Below, piece after piece: positions 1 to 7,612 of a stretch of 64,000 nucleotides of DNA. The stretch is from Desulfovibrio sp. UIB00. Its GTDB lineage: Bacteria > Desulfobacterota > Desulfovibrionia > Desulfovibrionales > Desulfovibrionaceae. The notes beneath the pieces were generated by a model. That model searched no databases and was not told the DNA's origin. It saw nothing but the letters and a program-made list of their open reading frames with translations. A program made the translations under genes and the position numbers. The stretch's first letter is position 1. Each line of letters begins with the position of its first letter. The stretch covers positions 1-64,000 of the forward strand of contig NZ_JAETXJ010000011.1 in the NCBI RefSeq assembly GCF_022508225.1. The letters are read 5' to 3'.

Positions 1-356
1 TGCTCATCCGGGCCAGCAGGGCCAGCCTGGACAATACGGGCATGGCTTGGACGCTTCACGCGTTTGCGGGTACGCACCGAAAGGTTTTCTTCCTGGTAAA
101 TCCTTTCTGTCCGCTTGTGGTTCTGCACCAGCTCTTCCCGGCGCAATAATTCATGCAAGCGCGGAGAACCGAAACGACGTCGGTCATTTGCCAGTTCCAG
201 CATCCGCGTTCGTAAAAGAAGATCACGGTCTTCAGACGGTGATCGCCTGGCTGAACTGCGGTTAAACTGAATCTCTCGGCAAGCCCGCCGCTCTGAGTAG
301 CCATGCGCAGCCTGAATGTGATGTACGGCTTCCCTGTTGGCTGCGGGCTTCAAAAG
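1..356 (-). CDS. IS3-family transposase OrfB, N-terminal part (runs off the window)
   Basis: On the minus strand an open frame enters just after the OrfA end and stays open to the window edge. It reads like the start of an IS3 OrfB: an HHIQAAHGYSERRAC segment (helix-turn-helix), then LANDRRRFGSPRLHELLRREE and a KRVKRPSHAR stretch just before the integrase core. The DDE catalytic core is not in the window. OrfB has no good start of its own. It is entered from OrfA through an A AAA AAC heptamer in the correct phase for the -1 frameshift typical of this family: after the slip the reading goes LLKPAANREAV. What is visible of OrfB is intact; the upstream OrfA is broken. Confidence 0.75.
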
Positions 357-618
357 TTTTTTGAGATCATGTCCTTCAGGACGACGATATCAAGCGCTTG
401 TTCACCTACAAGTCTTTTCAGACGGGCGTTCTCTTCCTCCAACTGGCGCAACACCGCTTGGCATCAGAGATGTTCATCCCGCCAAACTTGCTGCGCCATT
501 TGTAAAAGGTCGCATCCGAGATGCCATGCTGACGGCACAGATCAACGACACGAACTCCAGCCTCGGCTTGCCGCAAAATCCCAATAATTTGCTCTTCAGT
601 GAATCCACTACGTTTCAT
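350..618 (-). pseudogene. IS3-family OrfA, frameshifted
   Basis: The N-terminal half reads MKRSGFTEEQIIGILRQAEAG and SDATFYKWRSKFGG, a classic IS3 OrfA helix-turn-helix. After SDAKR the frame changes: the expected continuation (RQLEEENARLKRLV, then VVLKDMISKN) lies in another frame, consistent with a two-base insertion or one-base loss near position 455. The natural end of OrfA overlaps the -1 slippery heptamer that leads into OrfB. AGGAGC precedes the ATG at good spacing, which fixes the start. The indel separates the DNA-binding domain from the leucine-zipper part, so no full-length OrfAB can be made. Confidence 0.75.
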
Positions 619-712
619 TTTTGTGCTCCTATGTCAGGAACACTAACTTTTCAATGGCATACTTTTCGGGGGGAGGGTCAAAATCATGAATGGCTCAGCT
701 AGGCAAGACCCT

Positions 713-2731
713 TTATTTTTTACTTACCATTTTCAATGAATTTAAAAAATAGCGAGCAAAATCAGGATATGAATCTACAAGCTTAGGCAATACGGGCTCG
801 ACTTTTTCTTCTTCACTCCTCAGTGAATCGTATAAAAGACAATCTGCAAAAACCCCATTGCTTAAATCTTTAAGGATGTGTTCGTATCTTCCTTCAAAAT
901 GTTTGTTTATAACATCATAGGCTTCGATTTCCTTCATACCGAAAAGAGACCTATGCTTAAGACGATCTTTCTCGGCAACAAAATATATTCCTTGCTTGTG
1001 TCGTCGATATACACTCATTACTTTATTTATGAAGCCAATTTTCCCCTTCTCTGCATGCAACAGGTGCAAATACCAGTCGCCAGGACATAAATCGGATCGG
1101 AACCAATCCGGCAATCCTCCACGAAAACGCCACCGATACATAACAGAATTTGTTTGAATAAGATTACACTTAAGCAAATCACTCAAATAATAGAATTGGC
1201 AAACTCCACGAGGAAGTTCACTTACTGGAGGATATAAGCGTTCACGTTCTGGCTCATCCTCATACAAAACACGTACAAGATGAAAGCATAGCGATGCAGT
1301 TTTATTTTCTTCCAAAAAGTCATACTGAAGTTGCAATTTATAAGGATCAGTAAAATAATCGTCTCCATCACACGAGGCTACATACTGACTTTCAGCACTT
1401 TCATAAAGTGCAGCATAATTCTCCCCACCACCAACATGATGTGTATGTAGAATTGGAGTGATAGATCTATACCTGTTGGCGTATTCACGGATAATTTCTT
1501 GAGTACCATCTGTAGAACCATCATCAGCAATAATATGCTCCACAGGGAAATTCGTTTGCTGTAAAAGCACGCTCTCAATCGTTTCGGCAATAAAAGCTTT
1601 ATGGTTGTAAGTCGCTGTAAGCACAGAAACCTTTGGCATGTCAACAACACATATTTTATGATACCCGTGCACACGCTCAACGGCCTGCAAACAGCGCAGT
1701 GCGACTTTAGGAAGTTGATGGGAAGAAGTGCGCGCGCCCTTCAAAATACGCTGAGCAAAATCTGAAGATAAAGATTTAGCCAATTCCATAGCCATAGCAT
1801 CATCTAACAGTTCAAAAGGCTGCCACTTCTTGTAGGCAATATCTCTTTGCTCCAAAGCCTCCTTGAAAAAAACATTTGGATCCATATGTTCGTACAAGCT
1901 CTTATCTTTTTTCAAGTACGTTTGCCACAAATCACTTCTTAACTGCGGAGATAATAACGGACTTGTGTTCGTCCCTCTTTCTAAAAAAGCACTTTGATCA
2001 TACCAAAATAGTCCCGTCTCAGAAACCTCCTTGCATTGGGTGAGATTAATACTTTCAATAAACTTAAGCACCTCCTTTGAAACAAAAGGTAAGATCAGAT
2101 TATTATTAGAGATTAAACTGACACTATCGTTAGATGAGATGTTAAAAATCTGAAGCAAGTCAGAATGCACATCACTGTTACAACTCATCCCCTTAGCATT
2201 ACGAAAATGCAATGAACACCCTTCTATCACACTCAATTTTTCAAAACATTCATTCAGAGTTATAATATTTGATAGCTGCTCTTTGATATACTTCCTAATC
2301 GAAATATTCCACGAACTACTTAAACTTAAATAACAGGCACTTTCAATTTCGACATCAGGCAATTGAGGATATACAAAGATACGATATTCTGAATCGATGA
2401 AGTACTCTTTGAAAAGTTCAACCCAAACTGCAATTTTCAGAAGATCATGTGAGCAATATGACAGATTAATCCCAACAGTATGGATTGTTGTATTTGCATT
2501 GCAAGTCGCCAAAACGTCTACTATTGCTTGTCGAGCAGGGCTCGCAACCCTATGATCTCTTAAGAAATTAATATGATTTTCATATGTCAAATCTAATGGG
2601 AGATCAAAAGAAGGCACTGAGCAACCAACAATACCGTTCTCATTTAACAATCGAACATTCTGAAGGAAAAAATTACTCATGGATTGCGCAACAGCATACC
2701 CTCCAACAAATAAATTTATAAATTTGACCAT
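713..2731 (-). CDS. Two-domain protein: unknown N-terminal region plus GT2 glycosyltransferase
   Basis: A 672-residue protein. The first ~360 residues match nothing I recognise; they are soluble-looking, with no signal peptide or membrane segment. From about residue 366 it is a GT-A fold family 2 glycosyltransferase: KVSVLTATYNH at the nucleotide-binding strand, then DDGSTDGTQEI and the metal-binding SCDGDDYF. The C-terminal GYRWRFRGGLPDWF-like region resembles the GT2 half of the large fusion encoded four genes upstream, so the two are probably paralogues acting on related sugars. It is the last gene of the glycan operon, ends about 30 bases from an IS3 terminus and is AT-rich. Donor and acceptor are unknown. 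Confidence 0.75.
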   Translation of the reverse strand: MVKFINLFVGGYAVAQSMSNFFLQNVRLLNENGIVGCSVPSFDLPLDLTYENHINFLRDHRVASPARQAIVDVLATCNANTTIHTVGINLSYCSHDLLKIAVWVELFKEYFIDSEYRIFVYPQLPDVEIESACYLSLSSSWNISIRKYIKEQLSNIITLNECFEKLSVIEGCSLHFRNAKGMSCNSDVHSDLLQIFNISSNDSVSLISNNNLILPFVSKEVLKFIESINLTQCKEVSETGLFWYDQSAFLERGTNTSPLLSPQLRSDLWQTYLKKDKSLYEHMDPNVFFKEALEQRDIAYKKWQPFELLDDAMAMELAKSLSSDFAQRILKGARTSSHQLPKVALRCLQAVERVHGYHKICVVDMPKVSVLTATYNHKAFIAETIESVLLQQTNFPVEHIIADDGSTDGTQEIIREYANRYRSITPILHTHHVGGGENYAALYESAESQYVASCDGDDYFTDPYKLQLQYDFLEENKTASLCFHLVRVLYEDEPERERLYPPVSELPRGVCQFYYLSDLLKCNLIQTNSVMYRWRFRGGLPDWFRSDLCPGDWYLHLLHAEKGKIGFINKVMSVYRRHKQGIYFVAEKDRLKHRSLFGMKEIEAYDVINKHFEGRYEHILKDLSNGVFADCLLYDSLRSEEEKVEPVLPKLVDSYPDFARYFLNSLKMVSKK

Positions 2732-2809
2732 AGAACGTATTCCAAGGCATCAAAGCCGCAAGTTGAAGAGTTGTATGATGTGTTGTTAGGCTCGATATAA
2801 AAATATTGC

Positions 2810-3529
2810 CTAAACATCAGAAGAAAATTCATGACGTTTACCATAAATGCCCATCCAGCTCGCTTTTGCCCCTAATCTTCCTCCAGTTCCCAAGTACAAA
2901 CCAACAAAAAATAAATTAATACTAGCCACAAGCAGTTGGGCAATAACATTTTGTCGCCTTTGCGGATAGAAATGTCGAGAGCCACGAAGACGCCAACAAT
3001 CATTAAAAAACCAAATATCTTCTAGGTACATAACCCATTTAGAGCGCTGCTGTGCAGGGGCAAGCAAGTTCCCCATAAGCATGCGTATACTTTGCGGATA
3101 GTATGGACGAACATGAGTTGGATCATAATAAAACCGCTCACCAAGGACAGGACTTATAATTATCAACTTTCCATCAGGTTTTAATAACTCAAGATAGCTA
3201 TTTATACATGCGGTAAGTGATGCTAAATCCATATGTTCAATAAGATGAGACATAAGAATCACATCATACGATTCTGTCCGAGGGAATTTATCTGGCGTAA
3301 AAACATTGTAACCCTGCTCCACGAGTTGAGATACTTGCCGGGGGTTACTGTCAACACCAGTAACTTTGCAGCCCATACGACCCAATATCGACAAATATTT
3401 CCCCAACCCGCAACCAACGTCCAACACGGAAGCAGATGAAAACCGTTCAGCAAATAGGTTCACAAGCTGTTTTTCTTCAAAGCGCTGATAATGAGCAAGA
3501 CTCATAAGCTGTTGCAAATAAGTAGACAT
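2810..3529 (-). CDS. Class I SAM-dependent methyltransferase
   Basis: Start taken at the ATG giving MSTYLQQLM; a TTG four codons earlier is possible but lies inside the homopolymer run. Motif I is clear near residues 36-45 (VLDVGCGLGKY), followed by the acidic VTGVDSNP end of strand 2 and a VILMSHLIEHM segment typical of UbiE/type-11 methyltransferases. The C-terminal third (FVGLYLGTGGRLGAKASW) is hydrophobic and may be membrane-associated. The gene sits in the glycan operon, so a sugar or lipid-carrier-linked substrate is likely, though not shown. The ribosome-binding region is an uninterrupted run of eight Gs preceded by nine Ts. Confidence 0.8.
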   Translation of the reverse strand: MSTYLQQLMSLAHYQRFEEKQLVNLFAERFSSASVLDVGCGLGKYLSILGRMGCKVTGVDSNPRQVSQLVEQGYNVFTPDKFPRTESYDVILMSHLIEHMDLASLTACINSYLELLKPDGKLIIISPVLGERFYYDPTHVRPYYPQSIRMLMGNLLAPAQQRSKWVMYLEDIWFFNDCWRLRGSRHFYPQRRQNVIAQLLVASINLFFVGLYLGTGGRLGAKASWMGIYGKRHEFSSDV

Positions 3530-3531
3530 AG

Positions 3532-3548
3532 CCCCCCCCAAAAAAAAA
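3532..3548. repeat. C8/A9 homopolymer pair at the methyltransferase ribosome-binding site
   Basis: Read on the minus strand this is nine Ts followed directly by eight Gs, ending three bases before the methyltransferase ATG. The G run is the only Shine-Dalgarno-like sequence available. A length change would alter ribosome-binding strength or spacing, or the frame if the upstream TTG is used. In AT-rich surroundings such a run is a good candidate contingency tract. Confidence 0.6.
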
Positions 3549-3646
3549 TTTATGTAACATGCCTAGATATAGACATTGAGAAAATGCCCAAGAGTGTTTT
3601 TGCACACTCAATATCTACAGATTGCAAAGCACTTCAAACTTTATAT

Positions 3647-4603
3647 TTACAAACTTGAAATCACACATCTCGCGACATAAGCAACCTCCTCTCGTGAATA
3701 ACGGTGGTCTAGGGGAAGCGGCAAAAGATTAGATTCCAGCGATCGCTCAAAAGCTTGCATATTTTCAGTTTCGAGCATGCCTGACCAAAACGTCGGAATA
3801 AATATTTTCATGTGCAATAGCTTTTCTTTAGCCCTGCTACTATCACCTGGTAAGAGTAAAGGGTAGACCAAAGGGACATCGTCAACTTCCAATTTGAGAG
3901 AAAGCATATTCAACGCCCCTAATTCATCATGCAAAATAGCAAAATTTTCACGCCGTTTCTGTGCGCAGCGCATATAATTTATCATGCTTAACAGTCGCTT
4001 AGTGACAACTGACATTGCCTGTAACGGCAGAGACTCTATAAGAACTTCATTTAGCAGGAAGTTGGAGTATCCTTGCTCCAAGTCGCCCTCTGCTCGTTGC
4101 AGCAAGTGACTACAACGTCCATTGGAACAATCTTGCTTAAGAGTGAGTGACAAGCTTTTATTGTTAACAATTGCATACCCCCCATCCGGAACTCCAAAAA
4201 ACTTTCGCGGGGAGTACAGCGCATCAATTCCCGCAGAGTTGAAAAAGAAAGATTGAGAATTGTCTAAAATCAGCCGAGAACGAGTACTTGACAAATGGCG
4301 TGCAACTTTACTCTTTAGGCCAAAGTAATTGACATAAAGAAGTGGTATAGGCTCCTGCGGCGCATCCAATGGACAAAGATTTTCATCTATCGAATAATAT
4401 ACTATTCGACAACCTTCATTTTTCAATGCCTGTGGAACGGCTGGGCATATATAGCGGGGTATGGCTAAAGACGAATAGGCATTAACGCGAATGATATAGC
4501 GAAGTGCATTGCGGCCAGAGTTTAACTCAACGGCATTAGGATAAAAAGAATAAGGATTTCCCTCTAATTCAAGGAATCCCCCTATCCCACTATTCAAGTT
4601 CAT
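3647..4603 (-). CDS. Divergent DegT-like PLP-fold protein
   Basis: A 318-residue protein with the layout of a shortened DegT/DnrJ/EryC1/StrS aminotransferase: an N-terminal NSGRNALRYII segment, LILDNSQSFFF at the PLP-ring position, and YSPRKFFGVPDGG. In the last, Lys134 aligns with the internal-aldimine lysine of canonical members (HATKVFHTVEGG in the first gene of this operon). It ends LPLPLDHRYSREEVAYVARCV, almost repeated at the end of the GT2/DegT fusion (IVLPCDHRYSGQDMEYIAGLV). Catalytic potential therefore looks retained, but it is shorter than the usual ~370 residues. Its start overlaps the end of the WbqC gene by 14 bases. Substrate unknown; presumably an amino-sugar step. Confidence 0.65.
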   Translation of the reverse strand: MNLNSGIGGFLELEGNPYSFYPNAVELNSGRNALRYIIRVNAYSSLAIPRYICPAVPQALKNEGCRIVYYSIDENLCPLDAPQEPIPLLYVNYFGLKSKVARHLSSTRSRLILDNSQSFFFNSAGIDALYSPRKFFGVPDGGYAIVNNKSLSLTLKQDCSNGRCSHLLQRAEGDLEQGYSNFLLNEVLIESLPLQAMSVVTKRLLSMINYMRCAQKRRENFAILHDELGALNMLSLKLEVDDVPLVYPLLLPGDSSRAKEKLLHMKIFIPTFWSGMLETENMQAFERSLESNLLPLPLDHRYSREEVAYVARCVISSL

Positions 4604-5288
4604 AGCACTTTAGCATGTTTGAAATTTCAAGAGGACTATTAAACATCAAAACGTCTATTACTGATAGATTCGGTACAAAAAAATTGCCAAATTGTTTATA
4701 GTATACTTGCATCGTCTTTATAAAAGAAAGTGAAATCCCATTTTTCAAAAATTCTTCTTTGTCGTATAGGGATTTACCACCAATGGCATTATAATAAAAA
4801 TCCCCACCAAGTGATTTGACAAGGCTAATTATCGTTTCTTGCGCTGTTGTTTCTTTTTTCTTATCAAGAAAAGATGATAAAATAATTTTTGTCGTAATAC
4901 CAAGATAGGAACAAACTTCATTTATCGAATTAACAACAATGTTTGATAAATTATTTCCACATTTACAAACAGCTGACTCGACCATAGGCATTATTTGTTC
5001 AAAATATTTAGCTTTTTTATAATTTTGTTCGATCGTTTTTAATAATTTATTTTTTGCTAAATTATTATCCGTCACACAAATTTCATTAATTTTTTTAAAG
5101 GGAGACATATTTTGTAGCGGCAGAGTTACATAGTGTTCACTTCCGTTTACTAATATTTTATTCCGATTAATCCATCCATTTTTTATATAATTAACATCAT
5201 CATACACTACAAAAATATCAACAGCATTAACAAGCTGCCAGTAACCAATATACGGGAAAAAATATGGCTGCATTATTCCTATTTTCAT
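4590..5288 (-). CDS. WbqC-like family protein
   Basis: The protein opens MKIGIMQPYFFPYIGYWQL and continues with VVYDDVNYIKNGWINRNKIL, the hallmark of the WbqC family, found in O-antigen, capsule and aminosugar gene clusters. I chose the ATG giving this conserved opening; an ATG eight codons upstream is in frame but lacks a Shine-Dalgarno and would overlap the preceding gene. At 232 residues it is the usual family length. The biochemical role of the family is not firmly established; amide-bond or acyl-transfer chemistry on aminosugars has been suggested. It lies between the ATP-grasp/HAD and DegT-like genes with almost no gaps and is very AT-rich. Confidence 0.85.
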   Translation of the reverse strand: MKIGIMQPYFFPYIGYWQLVNAVDIFVVYDDVNYIKNGWINRNKILVNGSEHYVTLPLQNMSPFKKINEICVTDNNLAKNKLLKTIEQNYKKAKYFEQIMPMVESAVCKCGNNLSNIVVNSINEVCSYLGITTKIILSSFLDKKKETTAQETIISLVKSLGGDFYYNAIGGKSLYDKEEFLKNGISLSFIKTMQVYYKQFGNFFVPNLSVIDVLMFNSPLEISNMLKCYELE

Positions 5289-5293
5289 GACTA

Positions 5294-6577
5294 TTAATAG
5301 TCCAGTAAGCATTCAAGAGTGTCAACATCAAAAACATAAATACCTTTTTTCTCATAGGCATCTTTGCGCTCGGAAAAAAGATTATCGACAAGAATTGCAT
5401 TTTTATAAATTATTTTATCAACTTTAGCTTCATGGGCTGCAAGATGAATAATTTCATCAAAAAGCCCCCTGCACAAGTTAATATTTTTAAGGCTTTCATT
5501 AAGATCGCCTTCATGCTTTGTGAGCAAAATGATTTTTTTTGAGGAATTTTTACATTGATACAAAAATTGTATAGCTAGAATATTTATTTTATCATTACAA
5601 ACTAAAGTATCATCGTAATCCATATATACGACGTCGTAATGAATTTTGAGTTTATAAATATTTTGAAGACAGCGACTCAAAGTAACATTCAAAGGTTGAA
5701 CTAAGACAGAAACATCCATATTCAACGCATCATATGCAGATAATTGTGCAAAATTTACACCTAACTGCCTGTAGAGCCCCATTGTGCCCGCTATTCGGGT
5801 AGAAACTTCAAGCAGCTTCAGCCTTCCATGCGTATCCTGCTTCACTTGAAAAAACCAGAGCCCGCGAAATTCCAACTCTGAGTTGAGAGTTTCAGCTATT
5901 AAACGACACTCCTCAGTCATTGGCACAGATCGAGAAACAAAAGATATTCCCATCTTCACAAGATCTCGACTGCGCATACCAGCAAAAAGCAAGGCTCCAG
6001 ATTTACTTGTAAAACAATCAACTGTGTATTCATTACCTGGCAGGTATTCACAAAGGAGCATGGCTGGATCTTGCAAAACAGCACTGATTTCTTGATCAGA
6101 ATTAACTATTGAACAGCCTTGCCCCCCCTGCCCTCTAGCGGGCTTAGCAAAGAGTGGGAAGATTGACTCATCTTTTTGTTCAAAACAAATAGGACAAAAA
6201 GAGAAATTCTTGAATCTATTGTAAAGCAACCTTTTATCTCTGCAGATAAGAGCAGTAGAGACAGAAGAACCAACCACAAGCGCGTCTATCGACTCTTTGT
6301 TCTCCAATAAAAATAAAGAAACGTCATCATGAGTTGGAAAAACCATATGAATATTGTGCTCATGCAGGACTGAGTTGAACGCTTCTAAAAAGTCTGGTGA
6401 TTGAATGTATGGCAAACCATATATATAGCTTTCAGGCTCATACACAAACGCACTGTGGTCTTCAACACTAGATGCTCCAAAGACTCTAAATCGAGGCGCG
6501 TATCGTAAAGAACGATAGAGCTCAAGCGCATTTTCTGCACCCGCTGGAAAAATTAGGATGTTCACAGAATGCTTCAT
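5294..6577 (-). CDS. ATP-grasp ligase fused to a HAD-like phosphatase domain
   Basis: Residues 1 to ~300 are a carbamoyl-phosphate-synthase-type ATP-grasp module: a preATP-grasp opening (VNILIFPAGAENALELYRSL), a glycine-rich KPARGQGGQG loop, CEYLPGNEYTVDCF and a metal-binding LLEVSTRIAGT segment. From about residue 316 a HAD-like domain starts with VVYMDYDDTLV (Asp320 and Asp322 in the DxDxT position), followed by a KKIILLTKHEGD motif-II-like segment and an ILVDNLFSERKDAY motif-IV-like segment. ATP-grasp enzymes join a carboxylate to an amine via acyl-phosphate; the HAD part may remove a phosphate from the same substrate. A seven-base G run encodes part of the ATP-grasp glycine loop. Confidence 0.75.
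   Translation of the reverse strand: MKHSVNILIFPAGAENALELYRSLRYAPRFRVFGASSVEDHSAFVYEPESYIYGLPYIQSPDFLEAFNSVLHEHNIHMVFPTHDDVSLFLLENKESIDALVVGSSVSTALICRDKRLLYNRFKNFSFCPICFEQKDESIFPLFAKPARGQGGQGCSIVNSDQEISAVLQDPAMLLCEYLPGNEYTVDCFTSKSGALLFAGMRSRDLVKMGISFVSRSVPMTEECRLIAETLNSELEFRGLWFFQVKQDTHGRLKLLEVSTRIAGTMGLYRQLGVNFAQLSAYDALNMDVSVLVQPLNVTLSRCLQNIYKLKIHYDVVYMDYDDTLVCNDKINILAIQFLYQCKNSSKKIILLTKHEGDLNESLKNINLCRGLFDEIIHLAAHEAKVDKIIYKNAILVDNLFSERKDAYEKKGIYVFDVDTLECLLDY
6122..6128. repeat. C7 (G7 in coding sense) tract in the ATP-grasp gene
   Basis: Seven Gs on the coding strand inside the ATP-grasp glycine loop (QGGQG codons) of an AT-rich gene. Gain or loss of one base would truncate the protein within the catalytic domain. 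It is the shortest of the four runs in this operon and the weakest slippage candidate. Confidence 0.45.
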
Positions 6578-6580
6578 ACC

Positions 6581-7612
6581 TTATGCTCCAGCATCTGCTG
6601 ATGGAAATCGAGTAGCAGGATGTAGAGTACCACCTGCAAAATTAAAAACGCGCTTATCCTGCAGCTGAGGATGAGCCATAATTTCAAGATACTCTGAATG
6701 GTAGGGATGACAAGGATTCAAAACATCTTTAAACCAAAAGACATCGGCAGGCATTGTTCCCCACTGATAGCATGGCCTAAGGATCACTTGATCACATTCC
6801 AATTCTTCAAAACTTCGATCAATAAATTCTGGTATCTCTCTGAAATTTCTATCTTGTATGACTAGAGTATTGGTAAAGTGTTTTATATATCCATCTTTGC
6901 GCAAGCTGCGTAAAAACATAAGATTGTGCATAAGTTTTTTATAATTCCCCCCCCTTGATATGTGATTATAAGTCCATTCATGAAAACTATTTATGGTAAC
7001 AATAACCCTAAGATCAACAGTTTTTAAATGTTCTATCCTGGTCCAGTGGGCTTCATCAAAATAAACGCCGTTGGTTTCCAACAGGATGCATAACTCAGGG
7101 TCAACTGGGTGGATATTACTCAGGATATCCATCATATAGGCGCTCGCAAAGGGGTCACCATGCCCACTTGTTGAAATCGACTTCGCTGTGTTTAAATATG
7201 GGGCAATTCTATCTCGAATAGCACGCATAAGGATATGATAATTCTTAGGCGGACGAAATTTGTCAGGTCGGCATGTTTCACAGTACTGATTGCAGACAAA
7301 ATCATAAGCAAGATTTATGTGCGTCGGATAGGGCTTGAGTTGAGTTTCGATTGTCCTCTCTGAATCGTCAACATCTGGAAGATTACCATTCTGTAAAAAA
7401 GGACAGCCTTCTATGCGACAATGCTCAAAAGAATTGTTCAGAATAGACTCACGCAACATATTTGCTTGGTCGTTTGTCCAAAGCTCATCCACACTTTTTT
7501 CAAAAATGTTGCCAATACATCCTTGTGGATTACGCATCCAGGGACATAACATTGCGCGACCATCAAAATAATCAAGATAGAAATATTTAAAAGGAAAATC
7601 ACAAAATCTCAT
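6581..7612 (-). CDS. Radical SAM protein with an N-terminal SPASM-like domain
   Basis: The canonical CX3CX2C cluster motif is Cys107, Cys111 and Cys114 (VCNQYCETC), so this is a radical S-adenosylmethionine enzyme. Before it, residues 20-72 look like a SPASM/Twitch auxiliary iron-sulfur domain: CPWMRNPQGCIGNIFEKSVDELW with further cysteines at 65 and 70. In most SPASM proteins this part follows the radical SAM barrel; here it precedes it. STSGHGDPF matches the GGEP-like SAM-binding position. The ATG overlaps the stop of the upstream fusion gene (ATGA), so expression is probably coupled. A role in modifying a sugar or sugar-linked amino acid is inferred from context only. The gene contains an eight-base G run. 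Confidence 0.8.
   Translation of the reverse strand: MRFCDFPFKYFYLDYFDGRAMLCPWMRNPQGCIGNIFEKSVDELWTNDQANMLRESILNNSFEHCRIEGCPFLQNGNLPDVDDSERTIETQLKPYPTHINLAYDFVCNQYCETCRPDKFRPPKNYHILMRAIRDRIAPYLNTAKSISTSGHGDPFASAYMMDILSNIHPVDPELCILLETNGVYFDEAHWTRIEHLKTVDLRVIVTINSFHEWTYNHISRGGNYKKLMHNLMFLRSLRKDGYIKHFTNTLVIQDRNFREIPEFIDRSFEELECDQVILRPCYQWGTMPADVFWFKDVLNPCHPYHSEYLEIMAHPQLQDKRVFNFAGGTLHPATRFPSADAGA
6947..6954. repeat. C8 (G8 in coding sense) tract in the radical SAM gene
   Basis: Eight consecutive Gs on the coding strand encode the RGG of an ISRGGNYKK segment in the second half of the radical SAM protein. A one-base change would remove the C-terminal ~120 residues. The surrounding gene is AT-rich, so a run this long is not explained by composition. 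Confidence 0.6.

Larger units (their letters stand above)
1..681 (-). mobile_element. IS3-family insertion sequence, one end outside the window
   Basis: The sequence encodes an OrfA/OrfB pair typical of IS3 elements, read on the minus strand. The terminus inside the window is at the high-coordinate side: read on the minus strand, the end begins TGACCCTCCCCCC about 60 bases before the OrfA start, which resembles IS3-family terminal repeats. The other terminus lies beyond position 1. OrfA has an indel, so the copy is probably inactive. It abuts the 3' end of the glycan operon. Confidence 0.8.
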
